From Pelodiscus sinensis (taxonomy: Eukaryota > Chordata > Testudines > Trionychidae), in assembly GCF_049634645.1 (NCBI RefSeq), contig NC_134728.1, forward strand, positions 21,552,001 through 21,616,000: a stretch of 64,000 nt of DNA. The letters are read 5' to 3'. A program made the position numbers and the translations under genes. This document shows positions 12,467 through 23,861 of the stretch, in pieces. The stretch's first letter is position 1. The number at the start of each line of letters is the position of its first letter. The notes under the pieces are model-generated. The model saw only the letters and a program-made list of their open reading frames with translations. It was not told the DNA's origin and did not search any database.

Positions 12467-12966
12467 CAGTAATTCCTCATTTAACACTATAGATATGTTT
12501 CAGAAAATGATCGTGTTAAGTGAAAACGTGTTACACGGAGTCAATTTTCCCATTGAAAATAATGGAAAAGGTGGGGGCTGCATTTCAAGGGGTGGTGTCT
12601 GTTGGGACGGGACATAAGGTTGGGGGAGAAAGGGGACTGGGTTACAGCACACAGGGGAGGTGTTTGGCTCTAGAGGAGGAGAGGGGTGCGGGATTGGGTT
12701 GGGAGTATGCCCCTGTGATGGGTCTGTCGGGACCCGCACTACGTCTGGCGAGGGGGGGTCGCTGGGAAATGGAGTGGCGAGCGGTGAACCCTCCACCACT
12801 TTGCAGGGAGACGGGGGAAGCCCCGTGCAGCCACCAGTGATGGGTCGGCTGGGGAAATCGTATTATTCCTGGGATGGTCATGTAATTCAAAAAACATTCC
12901 CTAGAAAAAAATTGTGCAATCGTGAAAACGTGTTAAGCGGGCACGTGTAAAATGAGGAATTACTTG
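12467..12966. mobile_element. Tc1/mariner-like nonautonomous element, 500 bp
   Basis: The left end CAGTAATTCCTCATTTAACAC follows a TA. The right end reads ACGTGTAAAATGAGGAATTACTTG, an inverted match of about 20 bases with a few differences. Just inside both ends lie CGTGTTAAG and AAACGTGTTA words, so the subterminal repeats are inverted too. The middle (12565-12850) is G-rich filler. TA is not preserved on the right, so the target duplication is only half supported. No transposase frame remains. Confidence 0.65.
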
Positions 12967-14049
12967 GACTAGTCTCCAGAAAACAGTTCAGTCACAGTGT
13001 GTTTAATAAATGCAAACAAGCAGGGTATATGTGGAAAACAATATGCAGTTGGGCATATTTTTAAGACATGGTGAAATGTGTGTGCAAAATCGTGTGCAGC
13101 TGTATGCACAAAAAACTGTGTGTGTGTGTCTGTGTTTGAATCTCTTATAACTACCTATCTCTCTGCACAGACTTCAGGCTTGTGCACAAATGCCAGTTGT
13201 CATAGGAGATGTGAGGTTTTAAGAAGCACCTGTTACAGCCTGCTCAGTTATTATTTCAGTACAACAAAGCCCTCTTTCTTAATATGCCCTGCCATGAAGC
13301 AGTATTGGAAGAGCTTTTGATAAATGTCCTACATACACATTACTGGGATATAGTGGTTGTGTCGGCCTTACCGTATATACTTCCTTTGCATTTTTCTTCA
13401 TAACCTTTGGATGGATGATGGATTCCCCTCTGTGATATGCATTTCTCAGATTCATTATATCCCTGAAAGATGTAACATAAAACTGCCATCTACACTGAAT
13501 ATTAAATTGTGCTGCAGAAGAGCCCTAACATATCTTAACATATGCATCCTGGTGCCTGGGATGTCTGCATCTCTGCTATGACCACTATAGCTCTTCCATC
13601 ATCCATTTACAGTGGAGGAGAAGGTAAAGGGCTCTCTGACACCCAGTGCAGGGAAAGCTCTTTTCTCAGATGGTAGGAGATAGTTATTAGTACAGAAACA
13701 GAGTTGTAAAAAGGAGTACAGTTTCTTAGTGTTTCCTCAATGTTAAGGTCTCGCTCAAAGTCTGTAGAGAGTTTCTGTGAATTTTCCACGTTATAGTATT
13801 AGACTAAACAGTGACATCAGCAGTTGAACGAGTTCTGAAGAGAGATCAAGCAAAACAAGTTTTTCCTGCTAATGTCACATGAAATTGAAACAGAACTTCA
13901 GCCTAGAACTATATGTCTTTTTATGCTCCTTTGTCTACTGAACAGTTGACTGCTTCAGGTAGATGACTTTCAACAAATCTTTCACCATAGATTTTCTTAC
14001 AGTTCTCAAAAAATCACAGACTTGCAAGTAAGGCAGCTTTATTATCTAT

Positions 14050-14449
14050 GGGTATGTCTACACTACCCCGCTAGTTCGAACTAGTGGGATAATGTAGGCA
14101 TACCACACTTGCAAATGAAGCCCAGGATTTGAATTTCCCGGGCTTCATTTGCATAAGCGGGGAGCCGCTATTTTTAAAACCCCGCTGGTTCGAACCCCGT
14201 GCAGCGCGGCTACACGGGGCACGAACTAGGTAGTTCGAACTAGGAAGCCTAGTTCGTGCCCCGTGTAGCCTAGTTCGTGCCCCGTGTAGCCGCGCTGCAC
14301 GGGGTTCGAACCAGCGGGGTTTTAAAAATAGCGGCTCCCCGCTTATGCAAATGAAGCCCGGGAAATTCAAATCCTGGGCTTCATTTGCAAGTGCGGTATG
14401 CCTACATTATCCCACTAGTTCGAACTAGCGGGGTAGTGTAGACATACCC
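14050..14449. mobile_element. Foldback MITE, 400 bp, near-perfect palindrome
   Basis: The two arms are reverse complements over almost their whole length. From outside in they carry GGGTATGTCTACACTACCCC, a TAGTTCGAACTAG palindrome, TTGCAAATGAAGCCC, TTCATTTGCATAAGCGGGG, AACCCCGCTGGTTCGAACCCC and GCAGCGCGGCTACACGGGG. Near the centre the 21-base unit starting GCCTAGTTCGTGCC is present twice in tandem (about 14247-14288). Flanks are TAT and ATA, so a 3-bp duplication is not clear, though a TA duplication is possible. The 99-codon minus frame inside is an artefact of the hairpin. The fragment at 1-50 is the same family. Confidence 0.9.
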
Positions 14450-15759
14450 ATAGATATTAGGCTTGTAACAGAGACCTTTTTCTGAATAAAATAATGACAC
14501 TTCAAAGCATAACATCTATTAGCACTTCAGAATCTAACTAATAAAATCTTGGAAATTTTTCCCACTTGAGAATATATGGTTTGCCGAGATTCTAATCACT
14601 AATTAACAAACAAGTGATGCTCTGCCATAGACTATAATTTTCTGTTTTCCTTTAATGTCACCAAGTTTGTGTTGGAGGCAAGATGAAGAAAGTTTTGGCT
14701 GGCTCCGTGTTGTTTAAAATATTTAAAGCTGGCCTATTTAAGATTGCATGGAAGAACATGCTTCGTTTTTGCCTTCCACTGATCTGTCACTCTGTGTTAC
14801 TTCTCAAGCCGGGGAAGCAGATTAGATCATATGTTTTTGTATTAAAGTCTGTTGATATATAGGGTCTTGTCATTACAGCAGTTTTATTAAAGAAGGTTAC
14901 TGTCCCCAAGGGGAGACTTAACATGTAGGGTTATTTATGCTCAGATGCTTCCATCATTTAAAAGGGTTGTTAAATTTATATTTTAATAGTGGAATGACAA
15001 AACATTCCTTCAGTCTGCTTTATCTGTTTTTGAATTAGCTCATGAGAGAGCAGAGCTAACTCTTGCAATTTTTGAGCTCACGTGCAGTAAAACTGTTATA
15101 ATTGTAACTGAAGTTAGAGGCTTTGAAGACAGATGCTGCTCCCAAAATACAAACTTTTCTATTTTGTGAGTATAAACATTGTTTTGTTTTTTTTAGATAC
15201 CTCCTTTTAGTTATGTGCTCTGTAACAGTTTCTTCTACAGGAGAGTCTGTCTTACAACTGGCCTTTTATTCCTTGATGAAGAATTACAAAGATGAGTTCT
15301 GATCAGTTGAGGGTTGTTTTTTTTTTTTTTTTTCCAAACAAAATGGTCTCAAGAAATCTAATGCCAGGGCAATTTTAAGATGAAAAGACTTGCTGTAGAA
15401 ATTAATTATCCTTCATGGAAACAGGGAGTCAGATTTCCTACATGGATTGCAACTGTTCCTTCAACCCCTTAGATTTTGAGTCATGGTTGTATCAATGTGC
15501 CCTGTATCAAATCAACTCACTGTTGCAATTTCATAATGAAATCCTTTCCTAAAGAGCTTAGAAGAAACCTAAACCCATTATTGACAGAAACAACACACTG
15601 TTTGTGTCAGATGGTTGCAGGATACATTGATTAAAGCTGAACTGTTAATCCAACTCAACCTTGGGTACATTAGCCCCTGCTCCACTCTAACCTGAAATCT
15701 TATGCTAATCATGACATTGTCTCTCCCCTAAATGAGCCACTTCACTTCTCTGGTGCTCC

Positions 15760-16599
15760 AGCCCCCATAGAGTGAAGGAGTAAGGGGGAAGGACTGGGCT
15801 TCCCATGTGCTGGATTTACTCTTCTGGAGCTTTGGGGGTTAATGGATTTTGTGGAGCCTCCCTGGGCTCTGGGCTGGGGACAAAAATGAGGGGTTCATTG
15901 TGTGGGATGGGGTGAGAGTGCAGGATCTGGGTGAGAGGTGAGGTGCAGGAGCAGGCTCGAAGTAGGGTATCTGGCCAGTGGGGAGGGGGCAAGCGCAAGA
16001 GAGGGAGCAGGATGGAGGTAGGGTACAAGAGCAGGCTGAGGTAGGGGTAAGGTGCAGGAGCTGGGGTCACGGGGTAGGGTGCAGGAGCAGGCTGGGGTGG
16101 GGTGTCTTGCTGGGGGCACTGCAGGAGCATTGTAGGGGTGCAGGGTCTGGTCATGAGGAGGCGAGGGCACTTATAGCTTTTGCACTCCACACCGCTCCCA
16201 GGCACATCTTTCTGCTGCTCTCATTGGCTGGATTCTGGCTCATGGGAGCTGAGGAGAAAGCCTCCAGGCAGTGCATCAGTGGACTGCTGTTTCCTCAGCA
16301 GGGGGAGGGGGAGAGGAGTGGCAGCACATGGAGCTGCTTCTGGCTCTGCTTCGTTCCACTTCTTCCCCATGAGACAGATCTGGTGGGGAGGCTTGAGGCT
16401 CCTCTGCACTCTCCCCCCCCCCCCACCCCGCGGGAAGCCAGCATTCCAACCTTGCAGGGGGCAGAGCGCAAGGCTGGAGTGCCAGTGTGGGCTTCCTGAT
16501 GCAGGGAGAGGGTGGGAGGAGCTGAGCTCAAGCCTCAGACAACCTAGAAGGTGGTTGTGGACCACTAGTGGTCCGCGGACTGCAGTTTGAGAAGCACTG
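15760..16599. mobile_element. GC-rich block ending in a hAT terminus
   Basis: The right end GTGGTCCGCGGACTGCAGTTTGAGAAGCACTG is a hAT-type terminus closely like the left end of the 3734-3900 element in inverted orientation. The palindrome GACCACTAGTGGTC lies at 16560-16573. Upstream is G-rich filler with loosely repeated GGTGCAGGAGCAGGCTGGGG units (15940-16110). A matching left end and 8-bp duplication were not found, so the left boundary is a guess from composition. Open frames up to 173 codons on both strands follow from the biased composition. Confidence 0.5.
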
Positions 16600-17258
16600 A
16601 TCTAGAGAAACAGGGTGGCCATTGGTAACAGTGGGGTGGGGTTTTTTTTGGTCATTGTTGACCTTGGTAGTATTTCAACCACAGAAGGGAAGAATGAGAG
16701 AAGCAAAATAAGGACAATAGCCTTTTAAAAAGCAGAATTTAACAAACTGAACGAACTAATAGGTAAGTTCCCTTGTGAACAAAATCTAAGGGAAAAAAGA
16801 GGTCAGGGGAGTTGATATTTTCTTTAAAAGACTGTAAAAAAGGCAAAAATACAAACTATTCCTATGTGAAGGAAAGATAGGAAGACTAGCAAGAGTCCAA
16901 TATAATTTCATCAGGAGTTTGTAATGATCTGTAAATCAAAAAGGAATCCTACCAACAAGTGGAAACATGGATGAATTGCTGAGGAGCACAAAATGATAGC
17001 TCAAACATATAGGGACAAAATCAGAAAGAGTAAAGCATAAAATGAGTTACCTCAGGAAGGAACATAAAAGGTAATAAGAAGAGTTTCTTTTCAATACAGT
17101 AGAAGGAGAAAGTCCAAGGAAAGCGTTAGTCCTCTACTTAGCTAACAAGGAGAACTAATACCTGATATCCAGAATGTTGAGGTTTTTAATGGTCTAGTTT
17201 AATAAAAATAGTAGGCCTACTCCTTAGGGAAAGCACTCTCACTAACAAATATATGCTG

Positions 17259-17640
17259 AAACAAAAAACGGGACTATGTAGCATTTTAAAGACTAACAAG
17301 GTGGTTTATTAGGTGATGAGCTATCGTGGGCCAGACCCGCTTCCTCAGATGAAATTGTGGAAGAAAATAGGCATGACTATATATACCAAAGGGATAAAAT
17401 CAAAAAAAAAAGTGAACACATTTTTTTATTGTACCACTTTTTTTTATTGTATTTTTTTATGGTATCCCTTCGGTGTATATATGGTCATGCCTATTTTCTT
17501 CCACAATTTGATCTGAGGAAGCGGGTCTGGCCCACGAAAGCTCATCACCTAATAAACCATCTTGTTAGTCTTTAAAGTGCTACATAGTCCTTTTTTTTGT
17601 TTCAGCTAGACTAGATTAACACGACTACATCTCTATTACT
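17259..17640 (+). mobile_element. Palindromic retroposed repeat, 12-bp target duplication, inside old CR1
   Basis: AAATATATGCTG at 17247-17258 recurs at 17641-17652. The inverted halves run from ACTATGTAGCATTTTAAAGAC through GGGCCAGACCCGCTTCCTCAG and GTGGAAGAAAATAGGCATGAC to a centre of A/T runs near 17400-17450, and back out to TTAGTCTTTAAAGTGCTACATAGTCC. The tail is GACTAGATTAACACGACTAC. It has longer arms than the 39470 copy because the palindrome includes an extra AAATAGGCATGACTATATATA segment. Confidence 0.8.
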
Positions 17641-18763
17641 AAATATATGCTGGGCTTCCGTAACCAGCCCATTACCTACATCCAGGGCTGCACACGTTCC
17701 TTTGTTCTATGGGTGTTTCAAAAACCACCTATTGTAACTCTCCCCCCTTTCCCCCCCATCATCCACCAGTATTTGGATATGTTCTTCATTAGCCATATAT
17801 GGGGCATAACTTGTATTCTGGCTGATGTGGATGCTTTGTATGTGCGGGTCACTCCCACGGGGTACATGATGTAGTGTGGCATAAAGGCATGTAATCAGTG
17901 CACCGCTTTCAACTGTCACTTTACTATAACGTTAACCATGTACCAACCCTCACCCCAACCAAAAAACCTGTTCCCAGAGTCCTTATCCATTCTACTGTTG
18001 TTAAACTTGTGCTTGATACTTGTTTGCAAACATTCACTAAATAAACTTGTCAATCTGTTCTTCTTCAGTCTTGAATAAAAAGGTTAATGGTGACCAGATG
18101 CTTAATACAATTAATATTAACTACCAGGAGAAAGGAACACTAGCCAAAATAGGGCAAGATCAGATTAAAGAACATTTACCTTAGTTAGATATATTCATGA
18201 TGGCAGGGGACCTGCTGAAATTCATTCTACAATACATGAACTAGCTGAAGCATTCACAGAACCATTAGCAATTATCTTTAAGAATTCCGGAGGGCAGATA
18301 AAGTCCTAGAGGACTGGAGAAGGGGAAACATAATACCTGTGTTTAAATAGATGAACAAAGAGGAACTGGGGAGTTATAGACCAGTCAGCCTTACTTTGAT
18401 GCCTGGAAAAATACTGGAACAACTGATTAAACAATCCCTTTGTACGCATGTAGATGATAATAGCTTATAAGAAATAGTCAGCATAGATCTGTCAAGAACA
18501 AATCATGCCAAACCAATCTATTTTCCTCCTTTGACAGGGTTACAGGTTAAGTTGGTGGGGGGAAGCAGTAGATGCGCCATATCTTGATTTTTAGTATGGC
18601 TTTTGACACAGTCCCACTTGACATTCTCGTAAGAAAATTAGGGAAATGCAGTCTATAAGAACGTACTAAAAGGTGGCCTCATAACTCGTTGAAGGAACAT
18701 ACTCAAAAAGTAATTTTCAATGATCCGCTGTCAGGCTGGGAGGGTATATCTAATGGTGTTCAG

Positions 18764-18922
18764 CAGTGTTTCTTTTAAGCTGCACAGCAGCACAACTTCA
18801 CAGGTGGTTAATCTACCCTGCCCAGTCACTCAGCTCCATGCAAGGAGCCCTGACGCTCTTACTGGGTGGCGCTGATTAACACCTGTGAAGCTGTGCTGCC
18901 ACGCAACTTAGAGGGAACACTA
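18764..18922. mobile_element. hAT MITE, 159 bp, inside old CR1
   Basis: The ends are CAGTGTTTCTTTTAAGCTG and CAACTTAGAGGGAACACTA. The flanking 8-mers are GTGTTCAG (18756-18763) and GTGTCCAG (18923-18930), 7 of 8 identical. The arms pair imperfectly through AGCAGCACAACTTCACAGGTG and CACCTGTGAAGCTGTGCTGCC. No coding capacity. It postdates the CR1 it sits in. Confidence 0.88.
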
Positions 18923-20054
18923 GTGTCCAGAATTATCCTGCATCTGGTGTGCAGTGCTCTCAGCCTGATGCTATTCCATAATTTCATTAATGACTCGCAT
19001 TAGTGAAGTGGAGAGTACGCAGATAAAATTTGCAGGCTGGGTGGGGTAGCAAGCACTTTGAATGAGAGGATTGGAATTTGAAATGACCTTGGCAAACTGG
19101 AGAACTGAGCTGAAGTCAGAATATGAAATTGTAAGTGTGAAGTACTTCACTTGGGAAGGAAAAATTGAATGCACTGTTACAAATGGAGAATAACTGGCTA
19201 GGCCGTAGTGCTGTGATAAATAATCTAGATGACTGTGGATCACAAGTTGAATATGAGTCAACAACATGATGCAGTTGTAAAAAAAGTTATTCGGGGATGC
19301 TTTAACAAGAACGTCATGTATGACCCAGGAGGGAATTGTCCTGTTTTAATCAACACTGTTGAGAACTCAGCTGGAGTACTGTGTTTGGGTCTGGGCACTG
19401 TGTTTTAGGAAAGATGTGGATAAACTGGAGAGAGTGCAGTAGAGAGCAACAAAAACAATCAAAAGTTTTAAAAAACTGACTTATGAGGAAAGGTTAAAAA
19501 AGCTGGGCATAATTTAGTCTTTAGCAAAGGCTGATAACAGTCTTCAAATGTGTCAAAGAGCTGCTATAAAGAAGACTGATCAGTTGTTCTCCATGTTTGC
19601 TGAAGGGAGGACAAGAAGTAATTGGCTTGATTTGCAGCAAGGGAGATTAAGAAAGGTTTTCCTAATATTTACTTAACTTTATGGATAGTTAAACTCTGAA
19701 ATAGGCTTTCAGTGGAGGCTATCCAATGTATTCTTAAAACCTCCAATAATGGGGATTCCACAAACACTTGGATCATGTAGGTCTATTTGGTCCTGTCTCA
19801 GTGCAGAGGGCTGCATTTGATGACCTCTCAAGGTTCCTTCCAGCCCTACATTTATAGTCTTCTAGTAAGAATCTATAATATTTCATTCCATTCCTTAGGG
19901 GCTTGTTTTGTCTAATAGATGTCTTTGCCCACTTGCAATTTGTTCTCTCCTCCACTGTCTGATGCTGCTAGACTTAGCGTGAGCTTGTGGCTTGTTCTTT
20001 TGACTGAGAACAAAAAAAACCTTGTGTAATCTGTGGATGGTTTTCTTCTTTTAG

Positions 20055-20294
20055 GTTCTATGCAAGTGATGAATAAGACACGGCGAATCATGGAACAGGG
20101 TGGTGCTCACTTCATCAATGCGTTTGTGACAACACCAATGTGCTGTCCGTCCCGCTCCTCTATTCTCACGGGGAAATATGTTCACAACCACAACACCTAC
20201 ACCAACAATGAGAACTGCTCTTCTCCATCCTGGCAAGCTCAGCATGAAATACGTACATTTGCAATCTACCTGAATAACACAGGATACAGGACAG
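20055..20294 (+). CDS. SULF2: SULF2 coding exon 2: active-site cysteine exon (residues 59-138 and first base of codon 139)
   Basis: It is entered at TTTTAG/GTTCTATG and left at AGGACAG/GTAAG, phase 1 at both ends. It carries the sulfatase signature: CCPSR begins at Cys88, which the formylglycine-generating enzyme is expected to convert to the catalytic formylglycine in the endoplasmic reticulum. The following SILTGKYVHNHNTYTNNENCSS stretch is typical of SULF enzymes. Potential N-glycosylation sites are Asn65 (NKT), Asn112 (NCS) and Asn132 (NNT). MQVMNKTRRIMEQGGAHF matches SULF2 as I recall it, where SULF1 has LQVMNKTRKIMEHGGATF. No frameshift or stop is seen. Confidence 0.97.
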
Positions 20295-21289
20295 GTAAGA
20301 CCCATGCACCTAACCATCTTTTCAGCTGTTGACTTTTATGAACAAAAAAACAGGCTCAGACCTCACAGCAAGTAGAGAATCCAATGTCCTGTCTCCTTGT
20401 TTGTTCTTGCAAAGGGCCACCATAAAACAGGGTGCTAGAGCTTCAGCTTTGCTAGCAGCTTTGACACCATTTTTTCTTTCTTCAATATATAAGATTGTTT
20501 TTGCAGGTTGAAGAGTTAAATAGTCTCATTCCAGAAACTGCATATCTTGATGGTGCAGGAATTGCATATCTTGTTGACATAGAAATGAACCCGGGTGACG
20601 ACATACTGCACCCAGTGCTTAGATAGTGTCTTAATGCTTTGGTGCTCCTAAGGTGGATAAGGCAGAACCTTTAGTGAAGAGAAAAGAAACTGAGGCAGAG
20701 TGTCAGGACCTAGACTGAGAGAAGATGGAATTCCTCTTAAATCTAAGTTTAGTGAACTAGGGAAAGAAGAGAAAAAAATGTCACCTTGGTCTATGCGTGT
20801 GGGTTAGGGTGGGGTAATTGGTTACTATGGAGATGCCAAATAGAGGATTAAGAAAAAAAATTCAGCAGAAGAATAGGCAACAGAAGAGCAGATGAACTCT
20901 TGAGAAACAAAAGATCCTGTTTGCATGCAAATGCCTCTTAGCAATAAAGAGTCTGGGAAGAGGAATGCAGAAAGTATGAGATGCTGTTTCAAGCCTATTT
21001 CTTTCTGGTATCCACAAGTCCTGCAGTGCAATACCTCACCCATTTCTTTGTGTTTACTAGCACAGAGTTGCTTCTTGGCACCTTGTAGGTCACGAAATAT
21101 GATTTCATACGGAACCCTAGGCCTCCATACATTAGTATAGTTCCTTGGGAAAGGGACTGTCATTTTCTGTATGTATGGCACCGAGCACACATACATCCTA
21201 GATCTAATGGACATTGCTAGATACTTTCTTGCACAGTTACTGTTAAGTAGTAGCTGTAATATTTTCTAACCATTCACCTAGGCACTTGG

Positions 21290-21708
21290 GGTACATCTAA
21301 ACTACACCCCTCTGTCAGCAGAAAGATGTAAATTAGATGTATCGAAAGTGCAAATGAAACCAGGATTTAAATATCCCGCGCTTCATTTGCATAATGGCGA
21401 CCGCTGCTTTTTTTTCGAAACAGGGCTTTTCGGAAGAAGAAAAAAAAAAGGCAGTTTAGATGGGGCATTTTCAACAGAAATGCCCCGTTTCTGGAGTATA
21501 GGATCTTTCAAAACGGGGCATTTCTGTCGAAAATGCCCCGTCTAAACTGCTGGGTTTTTTTTTTTTCAAAAAGCCCTGTTTCGAAAAAAAGCAGCAGCTG
21601 CCATTATGCAAATGAAGCGTGGGATATTTAAATCCTGGCTTCATTTGCACTTTTGATACATCTAATTTACATTCCACTGCCGAAAGAGGGGTGTAATTTA
21701 GATGTATC
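21290..21708. mobile_element. Foldback MITE, about 420 bp
   Basis: The outer arms are GGTACATCTAAACTACACCCC and GTGTAATTTAGATGTATC. Going inwards: AAGTGCAAATGAAACCAGG and CTGGCTTCATTTGCACTT, TTCATTTGCATAATGG and CCATTATGCAAATGAAG, CGAAACAGGGCTTTTCGG and its partner, and GGGGCATTTTCAACAGAAATG around the centre near 21505. Runs of A/T of 10-12 bases interrupt the arms. Exact ends and target duplication are uncertain. Confidence 0.82.
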
Positions 21709-22749
21709 GTTGGTGTTCAGGCAGCAGGGAATGGTCTTCAAATAGGTTAGGTATTTTCCTTTTTTTTTTTTTCTTTTTGCTCAGATAAAGGCTTGAAACC
21801 GGTAGTCTTGAAATCAGGTGAAGTGTAGATGCCTAATTATTTGAGAGAATTTCCTTTTATTTATCACTCCTGGCATTAACATTTGTGACCCTATAAAATG
21901 CACGTGACGCTAAGGTCATGCTTTCTTCTTTATAACACATTTGTCCTTTGTTTGCTACCATTTGATCATTGTGATTATTGTTGCAATATTCAGTGGCCAA
22001 ATTTTGAACACTTATTGTTCTTACTGACGTCAGTCAAAGTCACAGATGTTTCTCTCTCAGGATTTGGACCTAAATTTAAATAGGCAGTTTAAGTTAAAAT
22101 AGTGAGTTTTAATATGCAATAAACCTAAAAAAAATTTCTACTTTGTGCAAGTCAAATGTTTTGTAACATCTGTTGTCGTGCAAAAATATCACTTCTGTGA
22201 ATGCCAATATGGCTTTTTTTTTTTTTTTAATCTGAGTGAAACCCCCATTCATGCAGACAAATGCAGAGTTTTGTTCACAGAAGCGAATTTGATGGTGACT
22301 ATTAATGATGGCTGGCTGAAACTTCAGACCATGTTGTTCATTTATGATTCCTGGCTTGAATTTACTGATAAGATGGGTGCATCAGCTGGCTGTGCATTTT
22401 ACCTGCTTCTTCCAGAGATCTTATCAGATTTACCTGCTTCACTGACTCATCTCAGTGATTCCAATCTTAGGAGCTTTGCTATCATGCTCATTATCTTGCA
22501 TTTCAAAAGCAAGCTGCTTAGGAAGGAATTCTTGGTGATGACAAGTAAAATTTCTTTCTGAAATGGGAAGCCTTGTTTAAAAATGGTAGCAGCCCTGAAC
22601 AAAGACCCTGATTTTGGAAAGGCTCCCTTTTAAAGAAATCATGCAAGCATATGTATAAATCTCATTGAAGTCAAAGACAATAGAATTGATTTGCTTTGAG
22701 ATTTAGTTTCATGTTAAGACTTTTCATTTGAGGGGGGACAATAAGAATC

Positions 22750-22997
22750 TTAGAATCATAGAACATTAGAACTGGAAGGACCTCAAGAGGTAATTGAGTC
22801 CAATCCCCTGCCCTCACGGCAGGACTAAGCACTGTCTAGATCATCCCTGACAGGTGTCTGCCTAACCTGCTCTTAAATGTCTCCAGTGATGAAGATTCCA
22901 CAGCCCCTCTAGGCAATTTATTCCAGTGTTTAACCACCCTTACAGGAAGGAAATTTTTCCTGATTCCAACCTAAACTTCCCTTGCTACAATTTAAGG
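22750..22997 (-). mobile_element. CR1 LINE 3' end, antisense, 5'-truncated
   Basis: It begins on the + strand with AGAATCATAGAACATTAGAAC, the reversed tail of CR1, followed by CTGGAAGGACCTCAAGAGG and GATTCCACAGCCCCTCTAGG. These are standard 3'-end CR1 words in amniotes. About 250 bp is left, covering only the last part of the reverse-transcriptase frame and the 3'UTR. Confidence 0.85.
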
Positions 22998-23141
22998 AGG
23001 GATGCTCTCCCACATTCACTTTCAAATGGCAAGATTCAAAACTTCCAGGGGGAGATTTTGGTTTATATATGGATGTATTTATTTATGTAGTTCCTTTTAG
23101 CTTCCAGTCCAGTCACTTTCTCCTTCCTTTATCATTTCTTA

Positions 23142-23440
23142 GGCTATGACTCGACTACAAAGATAAATTGGAAAAATAAATGCAATTTGCAATACGGAAA
23201 TTGCGTATCTTTTTCTGATTTACTTCCGAAAGAGGCTTTTCCAAAATTTGGCCCGTCTACATGGGACCAAATTTTGGAAAAAAAACCCTCTTTTGGAACA
23301 TCCCTTCTTTCTCGTAAAACGAGGTTTACGGGGTTGCCGACAAAACACATCCACTTTTCCGACTTTTTTTTTCAGAAAAATGGACGCTTTCCTTAGATAC
23401 CTCCAGTATCCTGGAAAAGCTTTGGAGTCTAGACGTACCC
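23142..23440. mobile_element. MITE, 299 bp, TTA target duplication
   Basis: Termini are GGCTATGACTCGACTACAA and TTGGAGTCTAGACGTACCC, flanked by TTA at 23139-23141 and 23441-23443. Internal inverted pairs include CCAAAATTTGG at 23241 and 23268. GAGGTTTACGGGG is a recurrent MITE word here. TTA fits the TWA duplication of PIF/Harbinger elements. Confidence 0.75.
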
Positions 23441-23525
23441 TTATTCATCTCTCTTCTCTACTTTGCTTTCATTCATCTCTCTGCCTCTCCCCTTTTCCAT
23501 CTCCCTAGATTCTGTTGTTGTCCGA

Positions 23526-23861
23526 GGCCATGTCTTCACTCAGGGGAAGATTGACTCTGCTGCAGTTGATGTTCGGAGTTCAATTTAGTGGTTCTAGGAA
23601 AGACCCACTAAATCAAACTCAGAGGGCACCCCTGTCAGCAGCCGGTATTCCTGCTCCTGCTGTTTGCTGCCATCAGCCTCCCGCTGTGGGGACAGTGGGG
23701 AAACTCAAACTAAGGTACATAGATTCCATCTGTGTAATTCATGTAGCCGATGTCTGGAGTAGAAAGAAAACAAAGAGATCCTGTGATAAACATTTCTAAG
23801 TAATTAACTAGCTGGAGTTGCATATCTAAATTCAACCTTCCCCTTTAGTGTAGACCTGGCC
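23526..23861. mobile_element. MITE, 336 bp, containing a copy of nearby sequence
   Basis: The ends are GGCCATGTCTTCACTC and TAGTGTAGACCTGGCC, flanked by CGA and TGA (2 of 3 match). Inside, 23749-23800 is almost identical (49 of 52 by my reading) to 24827-24878, about 1.1 kb downstream and outside any recognised element. The outer parts contain TGAACTCCGAAC-type inverted pairs (GTTCGGAGTTCAATTTAG). Confidence 0.6.

Larger units (their letters stand above)
16720..19860 (+). mobile_element. Old degenerate CR1-like LINE, sense orientation, interrupted twice
   Basis: Fragments of CR1-type reverse-transcriptase coding sequence can be read in the + direction. Around 18300-18400 they include words resembling EDWRRGNIIPV and GSYRPVSL, and around 19270-19510 a C-terminal part with a 'valid RT' order (sequence resembling LERVQ near 19425). 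Many stops and shifts break the frame, so it is inactive. It is split by the palindromic retroposed repeat at 17259-17640 and by the hAT MITE at 18764-18922. Both therefore inserted after the CR1. The ends are approximate. This is the only clear CR1 in the window in the sense direction of SULF2. Confidence 0.65.
6467..20054 (+). other. SULF2: SULF2 intron between coding exons 1 and 2 (13.6 kb)
   Basis: The intron is bounded by GTAAGAG at 6467 and a pyrimidine-rich tract ending TTTTAG at 20054. From 6467 to about 8880, nothing beyond AT-rich unique-looking sequence is seen. Near 8889 is a hAT-like left terminus (TTAGTGGTTCTCAACC) without a recognisable right end. 9620-10260 is GC-rich and unassigned. 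Listed separately are elements at 9313, 10336, 10959, 11500, 12467, 14050, 15760, 16720, 17259 and 18764. 12970-14040 and 14455-15730 hold no recognisable feature apart from a T-rich run near 15318. Confidence 0.9.

Noticed and set aside
15816..16590. Frames of 114-173 codons on both strands
   Set aside because: G-rich filler with loosely repeated units ending in a hAT terminus. Peptides are low-complexity.
22145..22561. 138-codon frame on the + strand
   Set aside because: It lies in ordinary intron sequence, includes a run of Phe from a T tract, shows no recognised domain, and no splice or promoter context supports it.
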